From Planococcus glaciei (GTDB lineage Bacteria; Bacillota; Bacilli; Bacillales_A; Planococcaceae), in the NCBI RefSeq assembly GCF_900099655.1, contig NZ_FNDC01000001.1, positions 186,001-250,000 on the forward strand: DNA of 64,000 bases. The letters run 5' to 3'. The position numbers were made by a program, and so were the translations under genes. This document shows, piece after piece, positions 25,379-33,303 of this stretch; positions within the stretch are counted from its first letter, which is position 1; each line of letters begins with the position of its first letter. The notes below the pieces were generated by a model that did no database searches, was not told where the DNA came from, and saw only the letters and a program-made list of their open reading frames with translations.

Positions 25379-26281
25379 ATGAAAACCTTGCCGACAAAAG
25401 ACGTCATTTACAGTTTTTCCTCGCTGAATCCTCCTGTCATGCGCGCCAAAGCTGGAGAAACCGTAGTTATTGAAACCTATGATTGTTTCAAGAACCAGAT
25501 CCAATCAGCAGACCAGGAAGTGGCGGCAATCGACTGGAACGAAATCAATCCGGCAACCGGACCGATTTTCATTGAAGGAGCAGACATTGGAGACCTGTTG
25601 AAAGTGACAATCGATGACCTGGAGATCGGAAATCAGGGCGTCATGGTGACAGGACCGGAACTCGGAGTGATGGGCCACCGCATGGAAGCGATGGAGTCAA
25701 AAATCATTCCGATCCAAAACGGCAAAGCCATATTCAGCGATAAACTGCATTTGCCGCTGAACCCGATGATCGGCGTAATCGGTGTTGCTCCTGAAGGCAA
25801 GCCGGTATCCTGCGGCACTCCGGGCCCTCACGGAGGCAATATGGATACCAAACTGATCACTAAAGGCGCGACGCTCTACTTTCCGGTTTTTGCAGAAGGT
25901 GCGCTTTTTGCCTTAGGTGATTTCCACGCCGCCATGGGCGACGGCGAAGTCAGTGTGTCGGGAATTGAAGTGCCGGGACGCGCCACTGTCACTTTCGATG
26001 TTATTAAAGGAACCCATTCCAAATTTCCGATTTTGCAGAACGCGGACGGCTTCGCTATCCTCGTTTCAGCTATGACGCTTGATGAAGCGGTCAAAATTGC
26101 TGTTGAAGAAACCATTGATTTGCTGCTGCCCCATACCGATATGACCGTGAGTGAAATGACGATGCTGATGAGTGCTGCAGGCGAAGCCCAAATCAGCCAG
26201 GTCGTCGATCCACTCGTTACGGTGCGCTTTTTTGTGCCGCAGCACGTGCTCGATTCTCTCAACATTCAACTATTCAACTGA
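25379..26281 (+). CDS. Acetamidase/formamidase family protein
   Basis: A 300-residue FmdA/AmdA family hydrolase. Family blocks visible include AIDWNEINPATGPIFIEGADIGDLLKV, the GVIGVAPEG segment, and CGTPGPHGGNMDTK with the predicted metal or catalytic residues, then LGDFHAAMGDGEVSVSGIE. It would release ammonia from formamide or acetamide-type substrates. ATG 25379 follows AAAAAGGAGT; the longer frame from 25310 is not supported. A GNAT gene follows after 11 bases, so the two form an operon. Confidence 0.88.
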   Translation: MKTLPTKDVIYSFSSLNPPVMRAKAGETVVIETYDCFKNQIQSADQEVAAIDWNEINPATGPIFIEGADIGDLLKVTIDDLEIGNQGVMVTGPELGVMGHRMEAMESKIIPIQNGKAIFSDKLHLPLNPMIGVIGVAPEGKPVSCGTPGPHGGNMDTKLITKGATLYFPVFAEGALFALGDFHAAMGDGEVSVSGIEVPGRATVTFDVIKGTHSKFPILQNADGFAILVSAMTLDEAVKIAVEETIDLLLPHTDMTVSEMTMLMSAAGEAQISQVVDPLVTVRFFVPQHVLDSLNIQLFN

Positions 26282-26292
26282 GGAGGCCAATT

Positions 26293-26817
26293 ATGTTTAA
26301 AGGACAAAAAGTTCGCTTGACCGCTATGCGAACCGAAGATTTGCAGGATTACCGGGAGTGGAATGCCCAAGCAAGCTTCGCCCGCAACTACAATTCCAGC
26401 CCCATCCGTGAGTTGTCCGAGAAACAGGCCACTGACTGGTTCAACGAACATTCGGACCAGGACTTCCGTTTTGCCATCCGTCCGCTTGGCCTCGACACCT
26501 TTATGGGCGTCTGTGCCATTGAGGATATCCAGTGGACGCACCGGGTCGGCTGGCTGTCCATTGCCCTCGGACCTGAATTCCAGGGGCACGGCTACGGCAT
26601 CGACGCCATGCAGCTAATGATGTATTATGCCTGGAATGAATTAAATCTTCACCGGCTCCAGCTTACTGTGTTTGATTACAACCAGCCGGCAATTGCCATG
26701 TATGAAAAGCTGGACTTTCAAAAAGAAGGCGTTTTTCGGGAGTTTTTGCAGCGCGACGGCAAACGCCATGATATGTATTTATATGGAAAATTAGCGTCAG
26801 AATCGTCCGACTTTTGA
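26293..26817 (+). CDS. GNAT acetyltransferase, RimJ/RimL-like
   Basis: A 174-residue acetyltransferase of the Acetyltransf_3 group. KVRLTAMRTEDLQDYREW opens the fold; ALGPEFQGHGYGIDAMQLMMYYAWNELNLHRLQLTVFDYNQPAIAMYEKLDFQKEGVFRE is broken here only by the usual secondary structure and contains the acetyl-CoA loop. Relatives modify ribosomal protein N-termini, antibiotics or spermidine. It has AGGAGG and sits 11 bases after the formamidase stop. Confidence 0.85.
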   Translation: MFKGQKVRLTAMRTEDLQDYREWNAQASFARNYNSSPIRELSEKQATDWFNEHSDQDFRFAIRPLGLDTFMGVCAIEDIQWTHRVGWLSIALGPEFQGHGYGIDAMQLMMYYAWNELNLHRLQLTVFDYNQPAIAMYEKLDFQKEGVFREFLQRDGKRHDMYLYGKLASESSDF

Positions 26818-26866
26818 GCGAAACGCCATTCTGTGTTACACTCAAGAAAAAATGTAGGTGATTAGA

Positions 26867-27886
26867 ATGGTAGGAAGAAACGATCCGTGCCCATGCGGCA
26901 GCGGCAAGAAATACAAAAAATGTCACGGAAAAGAACAATCCGTGTCCATCAACGATCTAGTGAACGATGAACTTTTTAAAGTTCGCCAGCAATTCTTTTC
27001 AGAAAATCCAAACCAGGCTCAACTGCCGGCTTTCCGCGAGCTCCAGCAGGCATGGCAGCCCCGTTTAATGGAATCGATGGCAGAAAATGATGCGCAAGCA
27101 TTCGTCATCGAAAACTTCTTGTTTATGCAAAAACCGGAGCTTTGGCAGGAATTTTTAGTGAAGCACATTGACCTTGCTCAACGCCCGACCACTAAAGAAG
27201 TTCTTGAAAACTGGAAAAATGTCCGGGTATTCCTTGGACAATACATCAAAGGTGATGAAGCAGCTGCTCAGTTTAAAGATGCTTTCACTGGAGACGTTTA
27301 TAAAATGACAGACCAGCCGCCGACCGATATGCAGGACGGCCAAGGCTTGTTGGCTATTTTGCTTCCGGATGCACGCATCGGTGAAGACGGCGCCTTGTTC
27401 TTGAACGGCTACCTGACAGTTGTTGGAGAATTCAATCCATTCTTCGAGCAGCTAAAAGCCAAAATGGCATCTGCCAATGCAACAGATGGCACTCAGTATG
27501 TACATGAGCATTACCTCGAAGTGGTTGAAAGTATCGTTAAATATTCAACCGGCACAGTGGATGAAAGCATTGAGCTTTCGCCTGAGCACGAATCCGTAAT
27601 GGCTGAACTGCGCAAACATATTGACCAAGCAGACTTTGACGCAGAAACTGTCGACAACGTCACGAGCATCTTGAACAGTTACCTGGTGAGCCAGCAGCCG
27701 ACTGTCCAAAAACCGGAAGCACTCGTTGCCGGTTACTGGAGATTCCTGCAGGATCACGAACTGATTAAAGGGCCGATGCTTGCGCCGAAAGATTTAAGCG
27801 AAAAATTCAACGTTTCTTCCAGCACCATCTTGAAACGTTCGAAAGAATTCGGTTCTTATTTCGAAGAACTGCTAGCAAAAAATTAA
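26867..27886 (+). CDS. SEC-C motif protein
   Basis: A 339-residue protein beginning with the SEC-C zinc motif [20 protein letters not shown], the same motif that ends SecA. The remaining 320 residues are mostly helical and show no second known domain; the last part ([24 protein letters not shown], about 300-325) looks like a helix-turn-helix. The mix of a zinc motif and a possible DNA-binding end is noteworthy. ATG 26867 is preceded by a weak GTAGGTG; a GTG at 26858 is an alternative start. A strong terminator follows. Confidence 0.8.
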   Translation: MVGRNDPCPCGSGKKYKKCHGKEQSVSINDLVNDELFKVRQQFFSENPNQAQLPAFRELQQAWQPRLMESMAENDAQAFVIENFLFMQKPELWQEFLVKHIDLAQRPTTKEVLENWKNVRVFLGQYIKGDEAAAQFKDAFTGDVYKMTDQPPTDMQDGQGLLAILLPDARIGEDGALFLNGYLTVVGEFNPFFEQLKAKMASANATDGTQYVHEHYLEVVESIVKYSTGTVDESIELSPEHESVMAELRKHIDQADFDAETVDNVTSILNSYLVSQQPTVQKPEALVAGYWRFLQDHELIKGPMLAPKDLSEKFNVSSSTILKRSKEFGSYFEELLAKN

Positions 27887-27893
27887 AGCGTAA

Positions 27894-27922
27894 AAAAAAG
27901 CAGCCGCGAAGGCTGCTTTTTT
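27894..27922. terminator. Bidirectional terminator after the SEC-C gene
   Basis: Perfect 12-bp stem AAAAAAGCAGCC / GGCTGCTTTTTT with a 5-nt loop between convergent genes. Confidence 0.9.
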
Positions 27923-27935
27923 TCTTTCTTTGAAA

Positions 27936-28139
27936 TTATTGCCCTTCTCTTCTCCGGAACCGGATCAATATATAAGCCAGTATCCCGGCCACGGCCAGAA
28001 ACAGGTAAAGCCGCCAAAAAGGGGGATTCAGCCAATTGGCTGCTGCAAAGCCGATGCCGTAATTTAAAAGGGTCAAAAACAATAAAATAATGCCCGCTGC
28101 AAAGAAAAACAAAGCCACTCCTTTTGAAAAGGTCTCCAT
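27936..28139 (-). CDS. Small two-helix membrane protein, unknown function
   Basis: A 67-residue protein with two transmembrane helices (about residues 7-32 and 42-60) and a basic tail RFRRREGQ, giving an inside C-terminus. AAGGAGTTGAGGG precedes ATG 28139, so it is a real gene. No family recognised. Its promoter region is the DnaA-box cluster and it contains a CodY-like palindrome 45-60 bases upstream of the start, so its expression may follow replication or nutrient status. Confidence 0.65.
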   Translation of the reverse strand: METFSKGVALFFFAAGIILLFLTLLNYGIGFAAANWLNPPFWRLYLFLAVAGILAYILIRFRRREGQ

Positions 28140-28172
28140 TCCCTCAACTCCTTAAGCGGTTCAGAAAACAGC

Positions 28173-28316
28173 TTATCAACAGCTATTTTCTGAAAATAGC
28201 CATTTTAATAACGGTTTATGCACAAAATCAAAAAGTTATCCTTTTTTTCTGTGGACTAATGGCGATGAAGGCATTTATTCACATGTGGATAACTTTTTTA
28301 CCATTTCTTATCCACA
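28173..28316. promoter_or_regulatory. DnaA-box cluster
   Basis: Within 144 bases of intergenic DNA there are four exact matches to the DnaA-box consensus TTATNCACA: TTATGCACA at 28216-28224 (+), TTATTCACA at 28275-28283 (+), TTATCCACA at 28284-28292 (-) and TTATCCACA at 28308-28316 (+). A one-mismatch box TTATCAACA lies at 28173-28181. The second and third boxes abut head to head. One exact match is expected roughly every 30 kb by chance. No dnaA, dnaN or rpmH gene is nearby, so this looks like a non-origin DnaA-binding cluster of the kind known in B. subtilis, not oriC. Confidence 0.85.
28182..28200. promoter_or_regulatory. CodY-like palindrome next to DnaA boxes
   Basis: Perfect palindrome around TATTTTCTGAAAATA (28184-28198), 13 of 15 matches to the CodY motif AATTTTCWGAAAATT. 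It lies 45-60 bases upstream of the small membrane protein start. It could equally be a hairpin in the leader. Confidence 0.5.
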
Positions 28317-28334
28317 GCTTCAAAATCACTTTTC

Positions 28335-28817
28335 CTAATTCGTCCGCGGTGTTTTCACACGCATTTTCCGGTGTTCTCTCCGGGCAGGCGCCGTATTGAA
28401 AAACAGCTTTTCACCTTCAGATTCCGGAATGACCGGCGGCACCGGCGTCGGTTTTCCATCGTCGCCCATTGCGACCATCGTCAAAAATGACTCGGTCGTC
28501 AGTTTTTCTTCACCGGTCTGCAAATTCTGGGATTTAACGCGGACGTATACTTCCATTGAAGTGCGTCCTGTTGACGTAACATTGGCTTCCAGTTCCAGTA
28601 CATCCCCCACATGGGCCGATGACAAAAAGTCAACCGAGTCAATCGAAGCTGTCACGACAACCTGGCGGCGCGAATGCTTCATCGCTGTAATGCCGGCAAT
28701 CTCATCGATGTAAGCGAGCACCTTTCCTCCAAAAATCGAGTTCATATGGTTTGTATCCGGCGGCAGCACCAATTTCGTCTGGATCGTCCGGGATTCTTTC
28801 ATCATTCTACCTTCCAT
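28335..28817 (-). CDS. Hotdog-fold acyl-CoA thioesterase (YkhA-like)
   Basis: A 160-residue single hotdog thioesterase. KLVLPPDTNHMNSIFGGKVLAYIDEIAGITAMKH carries the conserved Asn/Gly/Asp residues of the acyl-CoA hydrolase group, and DFLSSAHVGDVLELEANVTSTGRTSMEVYV the second half. It would hydrolyse medium or long-chain acyl-CoA in the cytoplasm. The start at ATG 28817 is preceded by GAAGGAGTG. Its end faces the DnaA-box cluster. Confidence 0.9.
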   Translation of the reverse strand: MEGRMMKESRTIQTKLVLPPDTNHMNSIFGGKVLAYIDEIAGITAMKHSRRQVVVTASIDSVDFLSSAHVGDVLELEANVTSTGRTSMEVYVRVKSQNLQTGEEKLTTESFLTMVAMGDDGKPTPVPPVIPESEGEKLFFNTAPARREHRKMRVKTPRTN

Positions 28818-28908
28818 TTATAACACTCCTTCATCTTAATGCTAACTCGCATAAACGAAATCAGCAAGCTTTCTGGCTATGGTATATTAACCATAAGGGG
28901 GAATACAA

Positions 28909-29712
28909 ATGACTGAATTTCTGCATATTTTAAATACACCTGAATTCCAATCGAAAGATACATTAAAACAACAGCTTCATCAATTGGGCATTAAAGCCGG
29001 CGATGCCCTGATCGTCCATTCTTCATTAAAATCGATGGGCTGGATAGCGGGCGGCGCCCAGGCGGTAGTAGAGGCCTTATTGGAAACCGTTACCACCGAA
29101 GGTACACTAGTCATGCCTTCCCAATCAGCCGACAATTCCGATCCGGTTTACTGGATGAACCCGCCGATTCCGGAAAACTGGCATCAGCCTTTCCGCGACT
29201 ACGCTCCGGCTTACGATCCGCATTTAAGCGAACTCCGGGGAATGGGGAAAATCGCGGAATGTTTTCACCGCCATCCTGAAACCATCCGCAGCCCGCACCC
29301 TGCCCATTCGTTTATCGCCAGCGGCAAACAGGCTACGTACTGGATGAGCGAACAACCGATTGATGATTCATTCGGCAAATCTTCGCCCCTTGCCAAAATG
29401 ATGGAAAGCGATGTAAAAATTCTGTTGATCGGCACCGGTTTTGATTCGTGCACCGCGCTGCATTATGCAGAATTTGTCCAGGAAACACGGGCCACCTCCC
29501 CGCAAGGCGCTGCGGTGAAAATTAATGGCCAGCGCGTCTGGCAGACCTTTGACTGCGTTGATATGGATTCCGACCGGTTCCCGGAACTGGTAAAAGACTA
29601 CAAGGGAGAAATTGCGTCCGGGACGCTCGGGCAGGCAGAAGTAAAACTCGTGGAAATGCGGCCTCTGGTCGAATTCGGCATCGAATGGCTGCAAAAACAT
29701 CCGGCTCAATAG
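28909..29712 (+). CDS. AAC(3)-family N-acetyltransferase
   Basis: A 267-residue protein of the aminoglycoside 3-N-acetyltransferase (Antibiotic_NAT) family. It has ALIVHSSLKSMGWIAGGAQAVVEAL and GTLVMPSQSADNSDP near the N-terminus, RSPHPAHSFIASG with the conserved His, and GTGFDSCTALHYAE. Chromosomal relatives such as B. subtilis YokD are found in organisms without known aminoglycoside resistance, so drug modification cannot be assumed. ATG 28909 follows a GGGGGAA site. It stands alone and converges on the Fic gene. Confidence 0.85.
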   Translation: MTEFLHILNTPEFQSKDTLKQQLHQLGIKAGDALIVHSSLKSMGWIAGGAQAVVEALLETVTTEGTLVMPSQSADNSDPVYWMNPPIPENWHQPFRDYAPAYDPHLSELRGMGKIAECFHRHPETIRSPHPAHSFIASGKQATYWMSEQPIDDSFGKSSPLAKMMESDVKILLIGTGFDSCTALHYAEFVQETRATSPQGAAVKINGQRVWQTFDCVDMDSDRFPELVKDYKGEIASGTLGQAEVKLVEMRPLVEFGIEWLQKHPAQ

Positions 29713-29717
29713 CATGA

Positions 29718-29749
29718 ACAAAAGCCGGCCCTCTGGGGCCGGCTTTTGT
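29718..29749. terminator. Bidirectional terminator between the AAC(3)-like and fic genes
   Basis: 14-bp stem ACAAAAGCCGGCCC / GGGCCGGCTTTTGT. Its right end touches the last base of the fic stop codon. Confidence 0.9.
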
Positions 29750-30336
29750 TAAGAAAGGATTTCCTCCAATAATTTTTCTAGTCTTTCATTATTAGCATTA
29801 AATGAGTCCACAAAAGCATTGATGATTTCAGCAGGCTCTGGAATCCTTTCCCACTCCAGCTGGTAGCCGACGTTCAAAGACAATTGCCGGGCAAATTCAC
29901 GCACCGTGCGCCCATTCCCTTCCCGAAAAGGATGCAGGGCATTCAATTCCGCTAGAAAATAAGCGAGCCGCGAAATGAATTTCTCTCGGGGCAAATCCTT
30001 CAGGTAGTTCTCTTTCGCCAATTCTTCAAAGATCTTGTACAGCTCCGGTTCAATAAACTTTGGATGGGCGAACGAAGAAGACCCTTTTGAGATCATCTCT
30101 TGCCGAAGTTCACCAGCAAATGGATAGACATCCTTCAGAATGCTGCGGTGTATATCCAAAAATGCTTCCCGATCGAGTGGATCGGCAGGCTTGTTGATCT
30201 TAAGCTCAGAAAGGCGGAAAAGTGTATACACCGTTTCCAGCTCTTTCAGCTTTTCCTCATCCATCAAGTTAAACTTGTTGATCAACACGTCCGAATCGGG
30301 ATAACAATACATGGAAGAGTGCCGGTACTTAGACAT
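29749..30336 (-). CDS. Fic-domain AMP-transferase (toxin)
   Basis: A 195-residue Fic protein. The active-site motif HPFREGNGRTVREF (about residues 133-146) matches HPFx(D/E)GNGRxxR exactly, so it should transfer AMP from ATP to a target hydroxyl. The beta-hairpin flap region is around SKGSSSFAHPKFIEPEL (about 85-100), which holds the target. No inhibitory (S/T)xxxE(G/N) helix is present in the protein itself; it is on the preceding small protein, making this a class I Fic system. ATG 30336 overlaps the antitoxin stop by 8 bases. Known class I toxins modify gyrase and topoisomerase IV; the target here is inferred. Confidence 0.88.
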   Translation of the reverse strand: MSKYRHSSMYCYPDSDVLINKFNLMDEEKLKELETVYTLFRLSELKINKPADPLDREAFLDIHRSILKDVYPFAGELRQEMISKGSSSFAHPKFIEPELYKIFEELAKENYLKDLPREKFISRLAYFLAELNALHPFREGNGRTVREFARQLSLNVGYQLEWERIPEPAEIINAFVDSFNANNERLEKLLEEILS

Positions 30337-30523
30337 TGAATTTCGTCTTAATGGCCCGGTGGAATTGTGCTTCCGTCTGTTCACCAGTCAAGACCGACCG
30401 AACAAAGTTCTGATCCTCATTTGTCACGTTAAACCCTTCAGTGGTAAGCGAATGTGACGCATAGGAAATCGCATGGTTGGCTTGTTCACGGGAAACCCGG
30501 TTCACTAATTTCGTCAAAATCAT
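30329..30523 (-). CDS. VbhA-like antitoxin of the Fic system
   Basis: A 64-residue helical protein. The inhibitory motif SLTTEG at about residues 26-31 fits (S/T)xxxE(G/N), whose Glu blocks the ATP site of the partner Fic protein. The stretch NEDQNFVRSVLTGEQTEAQF resembles the C-terminal helices of Bartonella VbhA. AAAGGTGG precedes ATG 30523, and the gene comes first, as is usual for antitoxins. The family match is my reading of motif and context; no structural search was done. Confidence 0.8.
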   Translation of the reverse strand: MILTKLVNRVSREQANHAISYASHSLTTEGFNVTNEDQNFVRSVLTGEQTEAQFHRAIKTKFNV

Positions 30524-30628
30524 GACCACCTTTCATTCTACCATTATAGCATTTTTCGCCCCGGATTTCCATTGTGAACCCCGGATTAGAGCGGTTTTCG
30601 GGCTTAAAATCTCTATAAAAAAAAGAAA

Positions 30629-30652
30629 AACCGGATGCTTTTGCATCCGGTT
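30629..30652 (-). repeat. Duplicated hairpin, left copy
   Basis: 24-base palindrome AACCGGATGC-TTTT-GCATCCGGTT. On the minus strand a T tract follows, so it works as a terminator, yet the nearest minus-strand gene ends 480 bases away at 31137. An identical copy is at 31109-31132. Confidence 0.8.
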
Positions 30653-30737
30653 CGAGCTTGTTGACAAAAGAACTTTTACCATGATAGCTGAATAAATATC
30701 CGCTTGTAGAAAAAATCCCGAATCCTCCGTTTCAGCC

Positions 30738-30830
30738 GGACGCATTCCGCGGGCTCGCGCCGAACTAACTCGGAACTTACGTCCCGAGTGGATTTCGGCA
30801 CTTCGCTATCCCGCTGGAGTCGCCGGTTTC
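30738..30830 (+). repeat. Diverged intergenic repeat, copy 1
   Basis: About 93 bases whose ends (CATTCCGCGGGCTCGC and TTCGCTATCCCGCTGGAGTC) resemble the reverse complement of copy 2 at 30944-31059. The middle is more diverged. No coding sense is apparent. It appears to be an old copy of a short intergenic repeat. Confidence 0.6.
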
Positions 30831-30943
30831 CATTCCGGATCCTAAACTTGGGGCTACCCAAAGTTGTCGCTTTCCTTCTTTAAACTAGATGATTGAACTT
30901 CATTCGGTTACGTGTTCACTTTTGGATGAAAGAGAGATGCCTC

Positions 30944-31059
30944 AACCGGTCCGGCCACGGAGACTCCTGTGGGACAGCGAAAGCTGAAGACCCCGCAGGA
31001 ACGTTAGTGACGAGGAGGCTGAAGCTGAGCCCACGGAAAGCGAAGTGGCCGGTCCGGTT
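30944..31059 (-). repeat. Structured intergenic repeat with 15-bp terminal inverted repeats, copy 2
   Basis: 116 bases bounded by AACCGGTCCGGCCAC and GTGGCCGGTCCGGTT, which pair at 14 of 15 positions. Inside are GGAGACTCCTGTGGGA, CCCCGCAGGAACG and CCCACGGAAAGCGAAG, a pattern I recall from short repeats scattered between genes in Bacillaceae and Planococcaceae. It has no transposase, so it behaves like a MITE or a structured repeat family. Confidence 0.7.
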
Positions 31060-31108
31060 GGTTTTATGCATTTCTATTCATTTAACTTATACTTTGTCTA
31101 CAGTATGA

Positions 31109-31132
31109 AACCGGATGCTTTTGCATCCGGTT
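31109..31132 (-). terminator. Duplicated hairpin, right copy; likely terminator of the DUF779 gene
   Basis: The same 24-base palindrome as at 30629-30652, placed 4 bases after the DUF779 stop codon. The T tract following it on the minus strand is short (TTT), unlike the left copy. Confidence 0.75.
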
Positions 31133-31136
31133 CTCC

Positions 31137-31499
31137 TTATTTTTGCTGCTGCAATTCTTTTGTTTCTTCCGATGTGAATGCCCGCGATCTTGTTAAAAAC
31201 CGCTTGCCTTCCACCCCTTCAAGAGAAAACATGCCGCCCCGCCCTTCAACGACGTCAATGATGAGCTGGGTATGGCTCCAGTAGTCAAATTGGTTTTTGT
31301 GCATATAGAATTTGCTGCCGCCGATTTCCCCGAGCAGCACATCCTGATCGCCCAAAAACAGGTCGCCTTCCGGATAGCACATAGGAGAGCTGCCGTCGCA
31401 GCAGCCGCCTGATTGATGGAACATAACCGGGCCATGCTTTTGTTTCAGCAGTTCAATCAGTTCGAGCGCCTCGTTCGTTGCGGTTACGCGTTCGACCAT
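31137..31499 (-). CDS. DUF779 protein associated with aldehyde dehydrogenase
   Basis: A 120-residue protein. The DUF779 signature GPVMFHQSGGCCDGSSPMCYPEGDL has three cysteines (two adjacent) that could bind metal or cofactor. DUF779 genes are often next to aldehyde or alcohol dehydrogenases. Here it lies 99 bases downstream of the aldehyde dehydrogenase on the same strand, so it belongs to that unit. ATG 31499 follows GAAGGGG; longer frames to 31565 lack support. A redox or activation role is inferred. Confidence 0.82.
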   Translation of the reverse strand: MVERVTATNEALELIELLKQKHGPVMFHQSGGCCDGSSPMCYPEGDLFLGDQDVLLGEIGGSKFYMHKNQFDYWSHTQLIIDVVEGRGGMFSLEGVEGKRFLTRSRAFTSEETKELQQQK

Positions 31500-31598
31500 T
31501 TGTACCCCTTCTTTCTGGTAAAAAGAAACTTGGTTTTGCTGAAATGTGCTAAAGGTTTTGAGCAATCCTAATGAGGCAGTTACGCCATCAGGAGTGGA

Positions 31599-33122
31599 TC
31601 AAAAGAATCCTTGTTTGTTATCGCTGTAGCTGACCAGCATGTTTTTCGTTTGCTGATAGTGGTCAAGCATCATTTTGTGGTTTTCACGGCCAATTCCCGA
31701 CATTTTGTATCCGCCGAATGCCGCGTGTGCTGGATATTGGTGGTAGCAGTTCGTCCACACACGGCCAGCCTGGATGCCGCGTCCGAAACGGTAAGCGGTA
31801 TTGGTGTCGCGCGTCCAGATTCCTGCGCCCAGTCCGTACAAAGTATCGTTGGCAAGTTCAAGTGCTTCTTCTTTCGTTTTGAACGTCGTCACGGATACCA
31901 CCGGCCCGAAGATTTCCTCTTGGAAGATGCGCATTTTGTTGTCGCCTTTGAAAACAGTCGGCTTAATATAGTAGCCTTCTGCCAAGTCGCCTTCTAAAAT
32001 ATTGCGATCGCCGCCGATTAACACTTCAGCGCCTTCCTGCTTGCCGATATCCAGGTACGACATGATTTTCTCCATCTGTTCCTGGGAGGCTTGGGCACCC
32101 ATCATCGTTTCAGGGTCAAGCGGGTTGCCAATCTTGATAGCGGCTACGCGTTTCAACGCGCGTTCCATGAATGCTTCGTAAATGTCTTCCTGGATCAATA
32201 CACGTGATGGGCATGTACATACTTCACCTTGGTTTAAAGCGAACATGACAAAGCCTTCGATCGCTTTATCAAGGAAAGCGTCATCTTCGTCCATGATGTC
32301 CTTGAAGAAAATGTTCGGCGACTTGCCGCCAAGCTCTAAAGTTACCGGAATCAGGTTCTGGGAAGCATACTGCATAATCATCCGGCCTGTTGTCGTTTCA
32401 CCGGTAAAGGCGATTTTGCTGATGCGCGGGCTGGAAGCAAGCGGTTTTCCGGCTTCGAGGCCGAATCCGTTTACGATATTCAATACGCCCGGCGGCAGCA
32501 GGTCGCCGACCAGTTCAGCCCAAACTAAAATGCTCGCTGGTGTCTGCTCAGCCGGTTTTAACACAACGCAGTTGCCGGCAGCTAAAGCTGGCGCGAGTTT
32601 CCAAGTAGCCATTAAAAGCGGGAAATTCCAAGGAATGATCTGTCCCACAACTCCAAGCGGTTCATGGAAATGGTAGGCTACTGTATCTTCATCGATTTGG
32701 CTGATTGAGCCTTCCTGTGCACGGACCACGCCGGCAAAATAACGGAAATGGTCAATCGCCAATGGCAAATCCGCATTTAAAGTTTCGCGGACCGCTTTTC
32801 CGTTGTCCCAAGTTTCCGCAACAGCCAGCATCTCCAGGTTCTCTTCCATACGGTCTGCAATTTTAAGCAGGATATTGGAACGTTCCGTAGTGGAAGTGGT
32901 GCCCCATGCTGTTTTGGCTGCATGTGCTGCATCCAGTGCCGCTTCTACGTCTTCTGCTGTCGAGCGGGCGATTTCCGTAAACTTCTTGCCGTTTACCGGC
33001 GACACATTATCAAAGTACTGGCCTTTGGCAGGTGCACGCCATTCGCCATTTATATAATTTTCATATCTTTCCTTAAATCTGCTTTTCGCGCCTTCTGTGT
33101 TTGGAGCTGAATACAATACCAT
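31599..33122 (-). CDS. NAD-dependent aldehyde dehydrogenase (AldB/ExaC type)
   Basis: A 507-residue aldehyde dehydrogenase. The catalytic Cys is in [14 protein letters not shown] (about residue 305) and the general-base Glu in [10 protein letters not shown] (about 270); [10 protein letters not shown] is the cofactor-binding part. The length and CTCPSR context fit the acetaldehyde-type ExaC/AldB enzymes linked to DUF779. It should oxidise acetaldehyde or similar aldehydes to acids. A cre site 33 bases upstream of the ATG suggests CcpA repression on glucose. Oxidation of a carotenoid aldehyde cannot be excluded but is not indicated by position. GGGAGG precedes ATG 33122. Confidence 0.92.
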   Translation of the reverse strand: MVLYSAPNTEGAKSRFKERYENYINGEWRAPAKGQYFDNVSPVNGKKFTEIARSTAEDVEAALDAAHAAKTAWGTTSTTERSNILLKIADRMEENLEMLAVAETWDNGKAVRETLNADLPLAIDHFRYFAGVVRAQEGSISQIDEDTVAYHFHEPLGVVGQIIPWNFPLLMATWKLAPALAAGNCVVLKPAEQTPASILVWAELVGDLLPPGVLNIVNGFGLEAGKPLASSPRISKIAFTGETTTGRMIMQYASQNLIPVTLELGGKSPNIFFKDIMDEDDAFLDKAIEGFVMFALNQGEVCTCPSRVLIQEDIYEAFMERALKRVAAIKIGNPLDPETMMGAQASQEQMEKIMSYLDIGKQEGAEVLIGGDRNILEGDLAEGYYIKPTVFKGDNKMRIFQEEIFGPVVSVTTFKTKEEALELANDTLYGLGAGIWTRDTNTAYRFGRGIQAGRVWTNCYHQYPAHAAFGGYKMSGIGRENHKMMLDHYQQTKNMLVSYSDNKQGFF

Positions 33123-33154
33123 TCTGTTTCCTCCCTTATCTTTTTTCGCCCCTT

Positions 33155-33169
33155 TGTATCCGCTTACAT
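33155..33169 (-). promoter_or_regulatory. cre site (CcpA) upstream of aldehyde dehydrogenase
   Basis: On the minus strand ATGTAAGCGGATACA, which matches WTGNAANCGNWNNCW at every fixed position. It ends 33 bases before the start codon, a position suited to repression by blocking initiation or elongation. Confidence 0.75.
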
Positions 33170-33303
33170 TTCATAGAACAAAAGATGCAGAACATCGAGA
33201 CGGCTTCCCTTCTATATTGTCAAATTTATCGGAAAATTGCAACCTTTTATTTACAAACTCTTCTCCCTTCTGTTCTGCCGTTTTGTTTGAAGGCCCATAA
33301 GGG

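Noticed and set aside
31599..33122. Aldehyde dehydrogenase as the carotenoid-aldehyde enzyme
   Set aside because: It is 6 kb from the cluster, pairs with DUF779 and has a cre site, all of which point to acetaldehyde-type metabolism.
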